This document shows, one piece after another, positions 34,100 through 46,165 of a DNA stretch of 64,000 nucleotides. Source of the stretch: Shinisaurus crocodilurus. Its lineage: Eukaryota; Chordata; Lepidosauria; Squamata; Shinisauridae. The stretch is taken from positions 298,422,726-298,486,725 of the forward strand of contig CM037877.1 in NCBI GenBank assembly GCA_021292165.1, written 5' to 3'. The notes under the pieces were generated by a model. The model was not told the origin of the DNA, did no database searches, and was given only the letters and a program-made list of their open reading frames with translations. The position numbers were made by a program, and so were the translations under genes. Positions within the stretch are counted from its first letter, which is position 1; each line of letters starts with the position of its first letter.

Positions 34100-34290
34100 T
34101 TGGGTTGGGTTTCCTCGTAGTGCGCGTGCGGCGAGCGAGCGAGCGGGGAGAGAGAGAGAGAGAGAGAGAGAGCGCGCGCGAGAGGAGAGGAGGGGGGGAA
34201 GGGCGAGAGGAGGCGATAAGTGCGCGTGCGCACTGCGGGCTGGGTTGCAGCAGCGGCGGCGGCGGCGGCGGCGGTTGAGCTCGCGGGCGG
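34100..34290 (+). other. EIF5A: EIF5A noncoding first exon (5' end approximate)
   Basis: A strong donor, GCGGGCGG/GTGAGTGAGG, sits at 34290/34291 inside a CpG island. The coding exon has an acceptor around 39485 (CCCAGCAG). The exon holds a (GA)n run, a short (CG)n run at about 34173-34180 and a GGC repeat at 34252-34274. Its 5' limit is a guess. Confidence 0.6.
34148..34180 (+). repeat. (GA)n(CG)n run in EIF5A first exon/promoter
   Basis: About twelve GA units run into CGCGCGCG. This is a purine tract next to an alternating CG stretch. Confidence 0.9.
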
Positions 34291-35133
34291 GTGAGTGAGG
34301 CGGGCGGTGCGCGCGCGTGTGTGCGGCGGGCGGGCCCCGGAACGAGGCCGCGTGGCTCCCTTCCCCCCTCCGCCGCGGCGCCCGCGCGCCCCACCCCCTC
34401 GCCGCGGCGGGCGGGCGGGCGGGCGCCTCTCGCGTGGTGGAGCCGGAGAGGCCGCGGCGGCGGCAGAGGCGGCGGCCTGGGCTGAAGGAGGCCCCTTCGC
34501 GGCTGACTCACTGGGGGAGGGGGGGAGGGGCGCGTATCGCCCCTCGGGGGGGGCTGTGCGGCTGAGGCCTGGCTGTAGAGGGAGGGGGTCCGCCTTGTGT
34601 GGTATATGGGGGGCACAATATGGGGAGGGGTGCGGATTGCTGTGGAGGTCGAACATTTTCTCCCCCCTTATGATTTACGAGGGGGGGGTCACTGGTCCTT
34701 CTAGGGGGCTTTGAATGCGGGGGCTGCAATATGGGGCGGGTAGGGGGCCAATTCTTGGGGCCTGGTTTTCTTGCTGGCAAGGGTGGGGGGCTGGCTGGCT
34801 GCTGTGGGGCCGTGCAAGGAAGGGCATGCGTTTTGGGGGTGAGGGGGGTGAGATTACGGGGCTAGCACCAGGAAAGAAAGGGGGAACGGGACGGGAAGGG
34901 AGGATAGGGGCCTCTGTGGTTGGCCTTTAAATGGGTAGGGGGGGAAGGCTTTTTGAGGCGCCAGTGTGGGGTGGGAATTGCCTTCTGGGACTGCCAGGGT
35001 TTTAATTCAGGGCTGCTCTTTGGAAACAGGGAGGAAGTACGGATCAAGGAAGGCTTTGTAGGTTTTGAGTAGGATTTTTCTTGTGGGCTGCGGGGGCTAC
35101 TCTATGCGGGGGGGGTTGTTTCTTGTTCTAGCG

Positions 35134-35258
35134 CAGCCTTCCCCAACCTGGCGCCCTCCAGATGTCTTGGAACTGCAACTCCCATAATTCATGCTGACTG
35201 GAATTAACGGGAGTTGCCGTCGGAACTCGCCTGGAGGGCGCCAGGTTAGGGAAGGCTG
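35134..35258. mobile_element. hAT-like hairpin MITE in EIF5A intron 1
   Basis: CAGCCTTCCCCAACCTGGCG and CGCCAGGTTAGGGAAGGCTG bound it. The flanks TTCTAGCG and TTCTAGAG match at 7 of 8. Confidence 0.9.
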
Positions 35259-35908
35259 TTCTAGAGCCCCCCCTGTGTGGAGAGGGCTGGCTGTGGTAGG
35301 ACTGTTACAGGGGACGCCGGATGGCTTTTGCAGGTACGGGAATGGAGGAATCAGCATTTTGGAGATAGGCTGGGAGGCAAGGCAGGAGGTCGGTGGGGGC
35401 GGTAGCTTGTCCTGAGCTGAACTTGAGAAGAAAGTAAAAAAATGGCGCAGTGTGGGGAGAGCTGCAGTTGGGGTGCACCCCTTGAAATGCTGCTCTGGGG
35501 GTGCGAGGTGCCAAAGGGTGGGGTGGGGGCCGCATTCCTCCAGGGAGACTTCTAGGGGTGCTTGGTTAGGATAACCAGCTTGCCTCTGTGGGGTTTGGGG
35601 CTCATGGGGTGGCTGGTGGATAGGGGGAGAGAACATAGATTCCCACCCACCTCCACCCTCACCCCTCACCCTGGAAAAGGCTGTATGCAGAAGCAGGGCT
35701 TAAGCTGGATGTCTTTGGGAGAGGGTTTTTTGGGTCGCCAGGCCGCAGCAGGTTAAGAGGAGACAGTGACTTTATTTCGGGGAGAGGCTTTTTTGAGGGT
35801 CTACTTCGGAGGAGTGGAGCTGAGGCACGAAGATGCGTATCCAGGCAGGTAGCAGTTGCAGTCTGATGTTAGCGGTGGGTAGGCCACGCAGTGTTAAGGG
35901 GTTCGGGC

Positions 35909-36043
35909 AGCCTTCCCCAACCTGGTGCTCTCCAGATGTTTTGGACTTCAACTCTCATCAGTCCTAGCCACCCATGCTGGCTGTGACTGATGGGAGTTAG
36001 AAGTCCAAAACATCTGGAGAGCACCAGGTTGGGGAAGGTTGAG
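35909..36043. mobile_element. hAT-like hairpin MITE in EIF5A intron 1
   Basis: CAGCCTTCCCCAACCTGGTG and CACCAGGTTGGGGAAGGTTG bound it. Inner arms CAGATGTTTTGGACTTCAAC and its near complement pair well. Confidence 0.88.
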
Positions 36044-36049
36044 TTACGG

Positions 36050-39000
36050 AGAGGAGTTTTTAAGTCTTGCTGCTTGAGGAGGGAGGTGTGAGTGAAAGGA
36101 GAACTCATGTCCCCCCCTTTTTAGGACTCTTAACCGGGGAGGAGAGCACAGCAGGAATTGATGAAGAGGTGGAGAAGCACTTGAGAGGGAAGTTTGGGGA
36201 TATCCAGTATGGGACGTGGGATAAAGGAAGCACTGCTAGAAGGAGGGGCTGCTGGGTGGGCTTATTTCTCTGTGTGTAAATGGGGAGAGGGGTAGGAAGG
36301 GTGTTTAGAAGTGAGGGCTTAACATGGCTCCTACATGGTTGCCCAAGGCACATAAAAAGATTGCTTAAGGTATGTAGGTGTTACCAATGCCTGTTAATCA
36401 CCCTTGAATGCCACAAACCGCTGTTTCATGGTTGCCACTGCAGTGGTTTAAGTGTTGGGTAGAGTAGACAGAATCCCCCCCCCCCTTTCCACCACATAAG
36501 CTGGGGTGGAGGTGCAGTGTGGTCCATATTGATCCGTGCACTTGCGCATATGTTGGTGGGGCGCCTCTCTTCACTCTGAGGGGTGCAGGTTAGTTTCCCA
36601 GGGCACAGTCTGGTTTCTGCTTGAGTTTGAGTAGAAGGAACCAAACTCCCCCTATAAGGTCAACAAGGTTGTCTGGAATGCAGGTGTAGTGAGTTTACTA
36701 TAGTGGGTGACGAGATTAGCCCAGAATTATAAGTCCCTACCTTGTTTCTTGCTCACATGCAAAGAGAGGAACAAGGTGAGTTGAGGCTGGGCATTCCTTC
36801 CGCAAAAGCAGCCAGATGGGTGGTTCCTGCCCTCCCTCCTCTCATGATGTAGGGGGATCCCACTCAACAATAGTCTTTCCTTTCCCCTCTCTGCATGGCC
36901 TCTGGTCCAGGGCGGGATGACAGAGGTGGGTGGTGGCTGGGCTTTCATTGCATAACAGAGACCCTGGGATGGGCCTGAGCCAGGGCTGGTGCTTGAATGA
37001 CTAGCCGAGGGGGAGCATGCTGTGTTGCTGCTGAATCAGCGTGTTAGGATTGGGGGCCACGTGGGAAGAATTGCTAGTGATTCAGGGGAGGTGTTTGCGT
37101 CTGTGGAGAATGGGGAGACTCAGTAACTAGGGGTGCTGCTCTTTCCTAGGGGGGTATTTTCCACACCGCCCCTAAGATGGTTTCACAGTGGGGGCTTTAG
37201 AAGTGGGTGTGGAGGCAGAGGCACCGCTCTCTCTGCCACATGGTTGAGGCTGGTTCTCTGCAGTGGCAGCTTAGCTGAATCATGCTTGGTGCTGGCAGGA
37301 AAAGAGGGAGTCTCCCTCCAAACATGTGGCAGAGAGGGCTGCTGCTTGCTCCCGAAGTGGGTTAAAACTTCCTGCCTTGCTCTGTAGCTCCCTCCCCCCT
37401 TCCTGCTGCTCCTCAGCTGCAGACAAAATCGGAAACACATGGTGGAGGTGCTCCAGGGCACTGGGTGGTGGTGATATGGCTGTCCGTTGCTGAATGTCAT
37501 TCCGCATGAGCTATTACACTTAACAGTTGTTGTAATCAATTATCAGAGCGTACTGCAGGTTAGAAGTTGCTTTCGGAGGCGGTGTGGCGGCAGTAGCAGT
37601 AGCAGTGTGCTGAAACTAAAAGGAGCTCAGCAGATCTCTGGAGAGGGTAAATGAGCCGTCTCTTTCCTCCAGGCTTGGAGTGGCAGGCGGAGGCCATGTA
37701 GCAGTGTCTTAACGCTAGGGTGAGCCTGGAGCACCTCCTCAGGACTCCAATTTAGTTTTTCCAGCTCTGCTGTAAGATGGGAAGGGTTCCGGACAACTTG
37801 GGAGCCATGTGCTGCCTGCATCAGATGAGGCCTGGCCTTTGTCCGTGATCTTGCAGCCCACTGAGAAACATTCCCAGAGTGCAAGTCAAATCAGTTGAAA
37901 GTGTGTGTGTGTGTGTGTGTGCGCGCCTTATTCAGTACTTTCCAAAGTGCAGGTACTAAGCAGTTATTTTCCTTCGTGAGGGTTGAACATATGACATGAT
38001 TCCATCTGGGTGCTAATGGTTGTTACTGAGCTACACTTGGGGTACATACTCGAGATCTTTTAAGCCTGATGGAGGGTTGTGTGCTTGATGAACCTTATTA
38101 CCAATTTAAATACTCAAATTGCTTTTATATGTTTATCCGTTTTTAAATGGTAGGCAAGATCCAAAATAGCAGATTCCTTTCTCATTAGAGTCCTTGGGGT
38201 ATAAGGTCTCATTACTTGCACCAGGGTTTGAAGAGTTTCCTTTATACAGGATGAAAACAGAAATGGGCTTGTTTTTCTCAAATCAAGCCCCCCCCCCCCC
38301 CGGCCCAAGCACAATTGCCTTACAAGCCAAGATTTTAAGTTCCAGATTTTGGGACAAAATATGTTTAGTGGGGAAATTCTGCTGTGTTAGTGAGTGTCAA
38401 GTCAGAGTGTGCTCACCTGTTTTTGTTCATGGTGTAGCTTAGGCATTGAACACAAACCAGGATACGGGGGGGGGGGCATGGAGCAGAGTACATTGCTGAA
38501 ATATCAGGCTGCTGTGTTTCCTAGCCTCTTGGGCTAGTGACTGTGCAGGATGAGAGGCTTAAAGCTTGGAGCCAGGCTAGCAAAGGGCTGCAGGCCCAGG
38601 GGAAGGGGATGGTGAGAGGCACTTAAGCCAGGTGTTGCAGGTGAGAATTCACTCAGTTGTTAGCAGTACTGGGGAAAAATACAATTTTCCAGGAGCAGGT
38701 ATTAGATTGTTAGGTGCCAGTCTTGCAGAACACTGAAAATATTACAAATTAGTTTAGCTGCTGCCATGGCAGTTTCCTTCTCTTGGGCTGAAATTACAGG
38801 CAAAGCTTGGGGCTTAGTGGAGCACAAGCTCCCTGTGTAGAGCCAAACTGCTGGATTTCTGGACTCTCCCAACCTGTTGTCCATATTCCTTGCTTTTCAT
38901 GCTGAAGCGTGTTGAGCATGTGTATCTACCTCATGCTGCGTACATGTATTCTCACCCCGCTTAAGCATGGAGCCTTGTGGCCATGCTTGGCAGTGGAGAG

Positions 39001-39485
39001 TACTTCATAAGATGCATAATTAACCTGTGGCATTCATTGCCACAGGGTATTTTGATGACCACTGGCATAAGCAACTCTTAAAAGTTCCACCATGGAAGGT
39101 GGCCTTAATTCATAAGCCTTCTTAGCTCCACGTTGCTTTGCTTCCTGCCTTCCTGCATCTGAGGCTTCAGGCATGGTGGTGCGGTGTGTGCTGTCCACAG
39201 CCAGAGCATATAGAAATTTATTTTTTTTAAAGAAAGATGAGGTTGTTGGGATGCTGTATACTGCATCAGGTTCCAAATTCTATACGTGCACAATGTGATC
39301 GGGTAAAATGCACAGACCTCCTACATGTCTACCATTAACCAGTGTTTGCCCTGCTGCTACCTTGTTGTGGACTAAATATAAGGAGTCTGGGAAACTGACC
39401 CAATTCATCAGCACCAGTGTAGGCCTCCTGCTGAGGAGATACAGGCTGACGGGTGCTGAGACTTCTGTGTTCTCTTTCCCAGCAG
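36050..39485 (+). other. Remaining EIF5A intron 1
   Basis: I see no further gene or recognisable element except a (GT)n(GC)n run near 37900-37927 and short C or G runs at 36475-36486, 38289-38300 and 38466-38476. Open frames here lack conserved features. Confidence 0.5.
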
Positions 39486-39507
39486 TTTCCATAACACCTG
39501 ATCCACC

Positions 39508-42500
39508 ATGGCTGATGACCTAGACTTCGAGACCGGTGATGCCGGGGCCTCCGCCACCTTCCCCATGCAGTGCTCCGCTCTCCGCAAGAACGGCTTTGTG
39601 GTGCTCAAAGGGCGTCCCTGCAAGATTGTGGAGATGTCCACCTCCAAGACCGGCAAGCACGGTCATGCCAAAGTAAGTGTGCATCATCCACAAGAGGTGG
39701 CTGGATCGTGCCGGTTTGCCTTGGTGACAGCCCTTGGTTGTTCAGTGCCGTAGCAGAGGCAGTGTGTGTGTCTGTGTGGCATTCTTGCCGTATTTATCCA
39801 CCGGCATACCTCAACCTGTGCATGTTACCTTCCACGTCATGCATCAGGTGAAATGGACGATTACCTATGAGCACTCGCATGTTGGCTGGGTTCGCATGAT
39901 CAGGGAGGGAAAAGAAGCCACAGCGGCATCTTCTACCTGCCCAGCACGTGCCAGTTGCGCACCGCCTCATTTCTGTCATTACCCACATCGGGTGCGGGTT
40001 GCCATGTTGCCCGAACTCAGTGAGATGGGCTGCGGGGGTGGCTTCCCAACCACTCCGCAGCCCATGGCTTGTTCTAGGGTTCCAGGGTGGTTTGGAAGCT
40101 AGCCCCGACGCTCGCCCTCACTGGGCTCGGGCGACACGGCAACCCGCACCCGACGTGGGTAATGACAGAAATGAGGCGGTGCGCAACTGGCACACTCAGG
40201 GCAGGGGAGAGAAGCCAGCATGGCGTCTTTCCCTCCCCTGATCATGTGAACCCAGTCCTTCAATAAGTTGGTTAGTGAAGTGCGGGGAGACTGAACCATT
40301 GCCTCCTGTGTATGAACCTTCAGAAGAGGAGACTGAGGGGGAGATATGCTCGCACTCTTCCAGTATTTGAGGGGATGTCACACAGAGGAGGGCAAAGATC
40401 TCTTCTCGTTCATCCCAGTTTGCAGGACACGGAATAATGGGCTCAAGTGACAGGAACCTAGATTCCACCTAAACATCAGGAAAAATTTCCTGACTGTCAG
40501 AGCAATAAGACAATGGAATCAACTACCTAGGGAGGTGGTGGGCTCTCCCACTCTGGAGGCATTCAAGGTGCAGCTGGACAGACATCTGTCAGATGCTTTG
40601 ACCTAAGATTCCTGCATTGAGCAGGGGGTTGGACTCGATGGCCTTGTAGGCCCCTTCCAACTCTACTTTTCTATGATTCTAACCAGTGTTTTGATTGCTG
40701 GTCCGCACTGCCTCCTCTTTGGGGGGAAATGAAATCCTTTCTGGGCGAGAAGACTGCAGCGAACAGACTGGTTACTTCACCTGAATGGCTGAGATTCAGC
40801 TTTTCATCTCTCCCACAGTATGACTCTCATCCTCTTAAGGGCTGCAGTGACGGTAGAGGCCAAAAGTGGACAGGATTCCATTTAGAATTCTTGTTCCTTT
40901 CTCCCATAGCATACTCGCCATAATCACACCCTCTTATTCCTGATTGAAGTCTTCCTGTGCTCATGGAACTATAGCCGAGCCAGCATCACCTACACACGAG
41001 AAGGAGGTTTCAGTAGACTTAGGGTAACCCCCAAGGTTTGCAGATATGTTTTTCCCTTTTAAGTATATTTGGGTGAGGGAGGACCCCCCCCCTCAAGAGC
41101 CCCATAATTATTTATTGAAATTATTAAACACCTCATAAATACATTTCTCTAGGCTATAATAATAATGCTATAAATAAAATCACAAAAATCAACAATAATA
41201 AACTAATACACACAAAATACAATATTAGGTATAGGAAGTAAAACCACATTACAGGGACTAGGATAATAAAACAGAAATACACTGAAATATGGTGTCCATA
41301 CACAATGGACTTAATGGCAGAAATATTGACCGGCGACACCACTGATAACCAGCTGGGAGATGGAATTTGAATGGACTGACTGGAAAGGGAGATAAAGTAT
41401 AGAATTTAAATGTGGCTTTTTTTGCCCCCCCCCCAATTCGTGGTACCCCAAATGGCCCAGTGAGGGCCGACCACGTTCGGTGCGCTTGCAGTGCCGACTC
41501 TTGGAAAACGGGGGAAAGAGGAAAACGGGTGTGGGGTGTGTGTGTGGAGGGGCTGTGGAATGGAGCTGTTAGAACCCTGAACAGGAGTGCTCCACGCTAC
41601 ATCTTGCAGGCCCACCTGTGCTGATACACGAAAGCTTGCAATATGAAATGCCTCAATCTGCGGCACGCGAGGGGAGGTTTCTTTAGAGTCCTTTCCTGTC
41701 CCCATTCCTCATCTCTTATGGTGATGCTCTTTTCCTCGATCCACTGCTGTCTGCTGCAGTCCGTGGCCGCCTCTGTACCTTTCAGCCGCCTGACCTCCGG
41801 CGCATGCTGCCATTTAGCTTCTCTATCTCCTGGGATCTCCTCCCGGCCTGTAGCCTGTTCTGTCTTTCAGAGTCTGTGAGAGAGAGTGCAAAAGGCCCTT
41901 TGCAGTTTTGTTCTCTAAGCAGCAAGGGGGCAGGGAGGGTTCTCATGAACATTCTGGGCCATCACAGCCCTTCAGCCAGTTGGTGTTGGAGATTTCCCTA
42001 CCGAAAGCAGGAAGGCTCCAAATGCCGGGAAAGAAAGGAGGAAGAGGCGCCCAGATGTACAAAAATATATTTCATGGAGCCCCATAAAATACACAAGTAT
42101 TTTATAAGTCTTGAACTGAGTTCCTCTTTAGGGTCACTCTTAGGCACAACCAAATAAAGAGTGTGAGTTTGGAGACGTGAGTTGGTCTTGCCCCTGGAGA
42201 AGGATTCCAACTGTTAATCTGGAAGTCTCGCTTCCCTACCAAAAGCGAAAGTGTGGCCCAGTGCAGGTGTTGTGCGGATGTTCAGTCTCTCAAACTCATT
42301 CTGCAAAGTGAGTGTGTATGATGAGCAGCGGGGTCCCTACCTGGCTGAGGAATGGAATTTGGTACCTCCCCCCCACCCCCTCCCGCTGTCAGTACAGTCC
42401 GAAGAGCGTTAGTGGCTCCCTGCAATGCATCTGGCCATGTTAATGCAAGAGTTGTATGTGTGTAACAAAACCTTATTACAGACCCAGCACTTCAGTATAT

Positions 42501-44753
42501 AGTGCTTAGAAGCTACTTATTGCTGTACGAAAATGGGTCACAAGAGTCGGACCGCTTCTTCCCCGTGGCTTATTCTACGAACAGCCAAGGGGTCCTCTCT
42601 ACGCTTTGTTCTGCCATCAGTGCACTATTATATCACAGAAGTGTACAGATACGTTTTGGTGGCTGGCCCGCAGCCCTGGAGACTCACCAGACGGCATTTG
42701 GGCACTTAAGGCCACAAGGCCTGTTTCTGTGGGCTGGCATTTTAATGGCAGGGCTAACTGGGCTATTGGGACATTTCTTTAAACTATGAAATGTAATCTT
42801 TGAATTGGATAACCAGAGAACTAGAGGGCAATTGAGAAGGGATGGCAAGAGGTGGGCACTGGTATCCTTAATTTTAAACAAGTTGCAATATTGTGGGAAG
42901 ACATTCAAAGCCCGAGGGAGAAGCAAAGGAAAGAGAGGAAGGTGAGACTGAGCCGAGGGAGCTGGCAGCTTGGCAAGGGGACGGGAGTGCAAGGCACGGG
43001 CAGCACAAGACAAGAGGCGGCAGATAAGGTGGCGCTGGGCACAAAGGGGCGGCGGACGATACCGGGTCTGGCTGCGGGGAGCTAAAGCAGGTTGGGCTCA
43101 GGGAGGAAGAAAGCCCTGTCCCTCCAGGCCACACTTGCTCATGAGTGCTGCCTGCCTGCCGGGAGGGGATGTCTGCCCACCACAGAGAGGGCGGCCCTCG
43201 GGGGGGGGGGCAGGGAGGAAGCACCTCTGAATGTACGGTTCCTTCTGCCTTCCCTTGCAGGAGCACCTCATGCCTTTGGTGCATATGTTTGTGTGTACAT
43301 GGAGCGATAGTTAATATCTTCTCTCTCTCTCTCTCTCTCGCTCACCCCCCCCCCATCTTAGGTGCATCTTGTTGGCATAGACATCTTCACTGGGAAAAAA
43401 TATGAAGATATCTGCCCTTCTACCCACAATATGGATGTGCCCAACATTAAGAGAAATGACTTCCAGGTAGCTGGCTGTACCTTTTTTCAGATAAAGGAAC
43501 CCGAGAGGCAGGGCTTGCAGTTCAGCTCAGTGAAGTTTTATGGGGAGGATAGGCTTCCTTTGGCTTGCGTGCAGCAGCAGCCGTGGCCTGTGTGGCTTCT
43601 GAAGAGGCTAGGGGGCTAGTGGCAGTCCCGCTCAGGCAGCCAGACCTCTTCACGGTTAGATGCCAAGGATGGCGGCGGGCAAAGCAGGCAGGCTGGTCTC
43701 CCAGAGGCATCTTTTGAGCCACACGCTCCACCAGCTTGTCTTGGTCTGCTCCGCAGTGTACGTGTGGGCTTCTTGCTTGTGCTGGATATACCCCAAAGAC
43801 TGCAAGGCTCAGCTAGCGGTTCTTTTGTGTCAAATTTATTGCCACTACAAACTCGGGGCAGCCTGAGAAAGTGTGGACATGCCAAGGCAGTCCCAAGAGT
43901 AGCCACTACGCCCTTCTGTGCCTCTGGACAGAGCAGGGGAAAAGTAGCAGGTGTGGACTAGGCCAAAGTGCTGCCGGCCTTTGAAATGAGTGTTGATATA
44001 GCCCAAAATTGGCAATCGTTGCCACGGGCTTTTATAAGCTTATTTTAAGAGCCATGGGTGACCTGCTCTGCAGAATTCCCGACTGACACAAGGCAGTAAG
44101 GGGCCATCAGGTAGCGGGTAGGGCAGCTGGATCACTCCGTGGTCATGCTTCTCCTGTCCCTCCCCCCATGTTTTTCCAGCTTATTGGGATCCAGGATGGG
44201 TACCTTTCCCTGCTCCAGGACAGTGGGGAAGTCCGGGAGGATCTGCGCCTTCCTGAGGGGGACCTGGGCAAGGAGATCGAACAGAAATACGACTGCGGTG
44301 AAGAAATCCTGGTAGGAGGGCATATTCTGGCCAGACCTCCGCACTGGGAGGAGAGGCCAGGTTGCTTTTCTGCATCTCTCTCAAACGAACCTATGTGCAT
44401 TGTTTGTACGCGACATTTCTATCCAGAAATATCGAAGGTGGCTAACAATAATAAAAACAAGGCGAAAATTAACACAGTACGACCGCCACATGACAAAACC
44501 AGTCAGCAGCAGAAATATCCATTTCCATGTGCCCCAATTCTGCTGTGCCTTCACCATCTGGGCCTATGGGTAGGAGGTGATCCTGAAAGTATCGTGACCC
44601 CCCTAGACCTTTGAAGGGGTTCAGAGATGAGCGCTGACACTCCCCGAGTTGAAAGATTGTGACTTCCGGCCTTGCTGATTCTTTCCTCAGATCACCGTAC
44701 TGTCCGCAATGACTGAGGAAGCTGCTGTTGCTATCAAGGCCATGGCTAAATAA
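39508..44753 (+). CDS. EIF5A: Eukaryotic translation initiation factor 5A-1, 154 aa, four coding exons
   Basis: This is a ribosome-binding factor that promotes peptide-bond formation at stalling motifs and termination; it is active only when one lysine is converted to hypusine by DHPS and DOHH. Coding exons are 39508-39672, 43362-43466, 44180-44311 and 44691-44753 (stop TAA). All junctions are phase 0 with canonical GT-AG sites. The hypusination loop [12 protein letters not shown] ends exon 1, with the modified residue Lys50. Residues 1-83 form the SH3-like domain and the rest the OB-fold. [20 protein letters not shown] and the ending AIKAMAK distinguish it from EIF5A2. The protein looks essentially identical to human EIF5A as I remember it. 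The start context is CCACCATGG. A noncoding exon lies 5.2 kb upstream. No alternative exon for a mitochondrial N-terminal extension was recognised. Confidence 0.98.
39886..40254. mobile_element. Long inverted-repeat element in EIF5A intron 2
   Basis: The ends CTGGGTTCGCATGATCAGGG and CCCCTGATCATGTGAACCCAG are complementary. Inner arms share CAGTTGCGCACCGCCTCATT and TCTGTCATTACCCAC in inverted copy, giving arms of about 120-170 bp. Confidence 0.85.
40311..40682 (+). mobile_element. CR1 LINE 3' end in EIF5A intron 2
   Basis: It is nearly the same sequence as 15522-15921, ending TTCCAACTCTACTTTTCTAT GATTC, and seems the better preserved of the window's CR1 tails. Confidence 0.92.
40690..43361 (+). 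other. Remaining EIF5A intron 2
   Basis: An AT-rich stretch at 41100-41290 resembles a minus-strand LINE tail. There is a CT run at 43319-43339 before the acceptor. I recognise no gene. Confidence 0.5.
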
Positions 44754-44942
44754 AGGAACCACAGGTGAGTCTCGGGAGAGTCTGGAGCAAGCTGGGCTGG
44801 CGGGAGAAGGATGCCTCAAGCCTGAGATCATCGCGGAAAGCGCGCACGGCTCCAAGGAGCTCTGTGCGGTGGGACGGAGGCCATCCTGCTGCCTCTGGAG
44901 CAGCGCGCGCTCTTAACGGCCACCTTCTCTTCCTTTCCTCAG

Positions 44943-46165
44943 CAGCAGCAGCTCCAACTTGTTATGAACCAGAGAGGATCGCAACCCGCAGACTGTCAGA
45001 TTTGGCTCCAAACCACCCAAATCTTTTTTTTTTCTCTTCCCCCTTTAAAAAAGCAAAATCCTCCCACCCCACCCTTTTGAATTAAACGAAAGAAAAGAAA
45101 CTTTATTTTGTGGTCTTTTTAAAGAAAAAAGCTGGATGCTGATGTATTCCTTTATTATTTTTTTCTTGTTTGGCCCCTCCCCCAGCTCCAGTTCCCTCCC
45201 TCTCTCGGGTGCTAGTAACACTACAGCTGTTTTCTGGCAAGAGAAGTTGAGAATTTGCACTTAAAGGAAAATATTTAAACTGCTAGGAGGAGGAAAAACA
45301 TTGCAAAAGACTCGTGTTAATTTTTTTAGTTTTAATGCTTCTATTAAGAGGTGGCGGTGTTGGGGGGAGCTGCCCCTTTTCAGGAACAACAAACTGAGCA
45401 AAATACTGTTGCGAATTGAGAAGTCGCACTCTTAACCCTACCAATGTGTTTGTTCTTGTGAGCGTTTCTGTTGAGGGTTGGTGGGATGGGAGGGATGGGT
45501 TTTTCACTGTTGGGTGCTCCCTCCCTCCCTCTCCCCCCCCCCCCATTGGTGGTTGCAGCAATTCAGTCAATTCTATTGGACGGCATCCTTTCTTGCGCTT
45601 GGAGGTTATCCATTAAATGTGTTTCTTTTTGGGATCACTGCTCTGGTTGCTGAGCTTGCTTAAACCCCCTTCTTAATCCCTTCTAGAGCACATGAGAGCG
45701 CGCGCCCCCCCCCAGTCTGGAAATGTGGGGGAGAAGGTCCCTGCCCGGCATGGAGCATAGCGCACTCTTCAAAGTGGGAGCAAAATCGCTCATGGCTGCC
45801 TGGTAAAAACACACTTTGCCCTCATGCCACCTGGGCTCTGGTCCCTGTCAATCATGTTCGGTTTCCTCCCTCCCCCTTCCCCCCCTCACATAGTGCTGTA
45901 GCTGCCTCTGAGCCCCTCACCCTTGGAGCTAGCAACTCCCAGCACGTCTCCCTTCCCAAGCCCTTCATACTGGGTAACCGTATCCCCACCCAAGAGCTGT
46001 TCAAGGTAGGGATCTTCTGGGGTAACAAACTAGCACCCCAACCGTTTCCTTGGTTCATATTTACTCTCCTCTGCTGTTCACAGGTCAGCGCTGTGGCCTC
46101 CCCTCCCCCTGTTAATCCAACACATTTGTTAATCAACCTCAATAAAAACAAGTTTAATATGAAAA
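44943..46165 (+). other. EIF5A: EIF5A 3' UTR exon and poly(A) signal
   Basis: Eleven bases after the stop there is a strong donor (CCACAG/GTGAGTC at 44764/44765) and a good acceptor (TTTCCTCAG at 44942), giving a 178-bp 3' UTR intron. The stop is too close to the junction to trigger decay. The 3' UTR continues to AATAAA at 46141-46146, followed by ACAAGTTTAATATGAAAACC, which resembles the end of the human mRNA as I recall it. Confidence 0.75.

Larger units (their letters stand above)
33480..34290 (+). promoter_or_regulatory. EIF5A: EIF5A CpG-island promoter with NRF-1-like, YY1-like and X-box motifs
   Basis: Perfect or near-perfect NRF-1-type palindromes occur at 33663-33672, 33757-33766, 33815-33825, 33945-33953 and 34221-34232, with a weaker ATGCGCAGT at 33902. 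YY1-like ATGGCGGC is at 33513-33520 and AAGATGGCCG at 33533-33542. An RFX X-box, GTTGCCGTGGTAAC, is at 33498-33511. No TATA box was seen. NRF-1 motifs are typical of TATA-less housekeeping promoters; binding is inferred. Confidence 0.65.

Noticed and set aside
34011..34714. Long open frames on both strands over the EIF5A CpG island
   Set aside because: The (GA)n, (GGC)n and G-run composition removes stops; translations are low-complexity.
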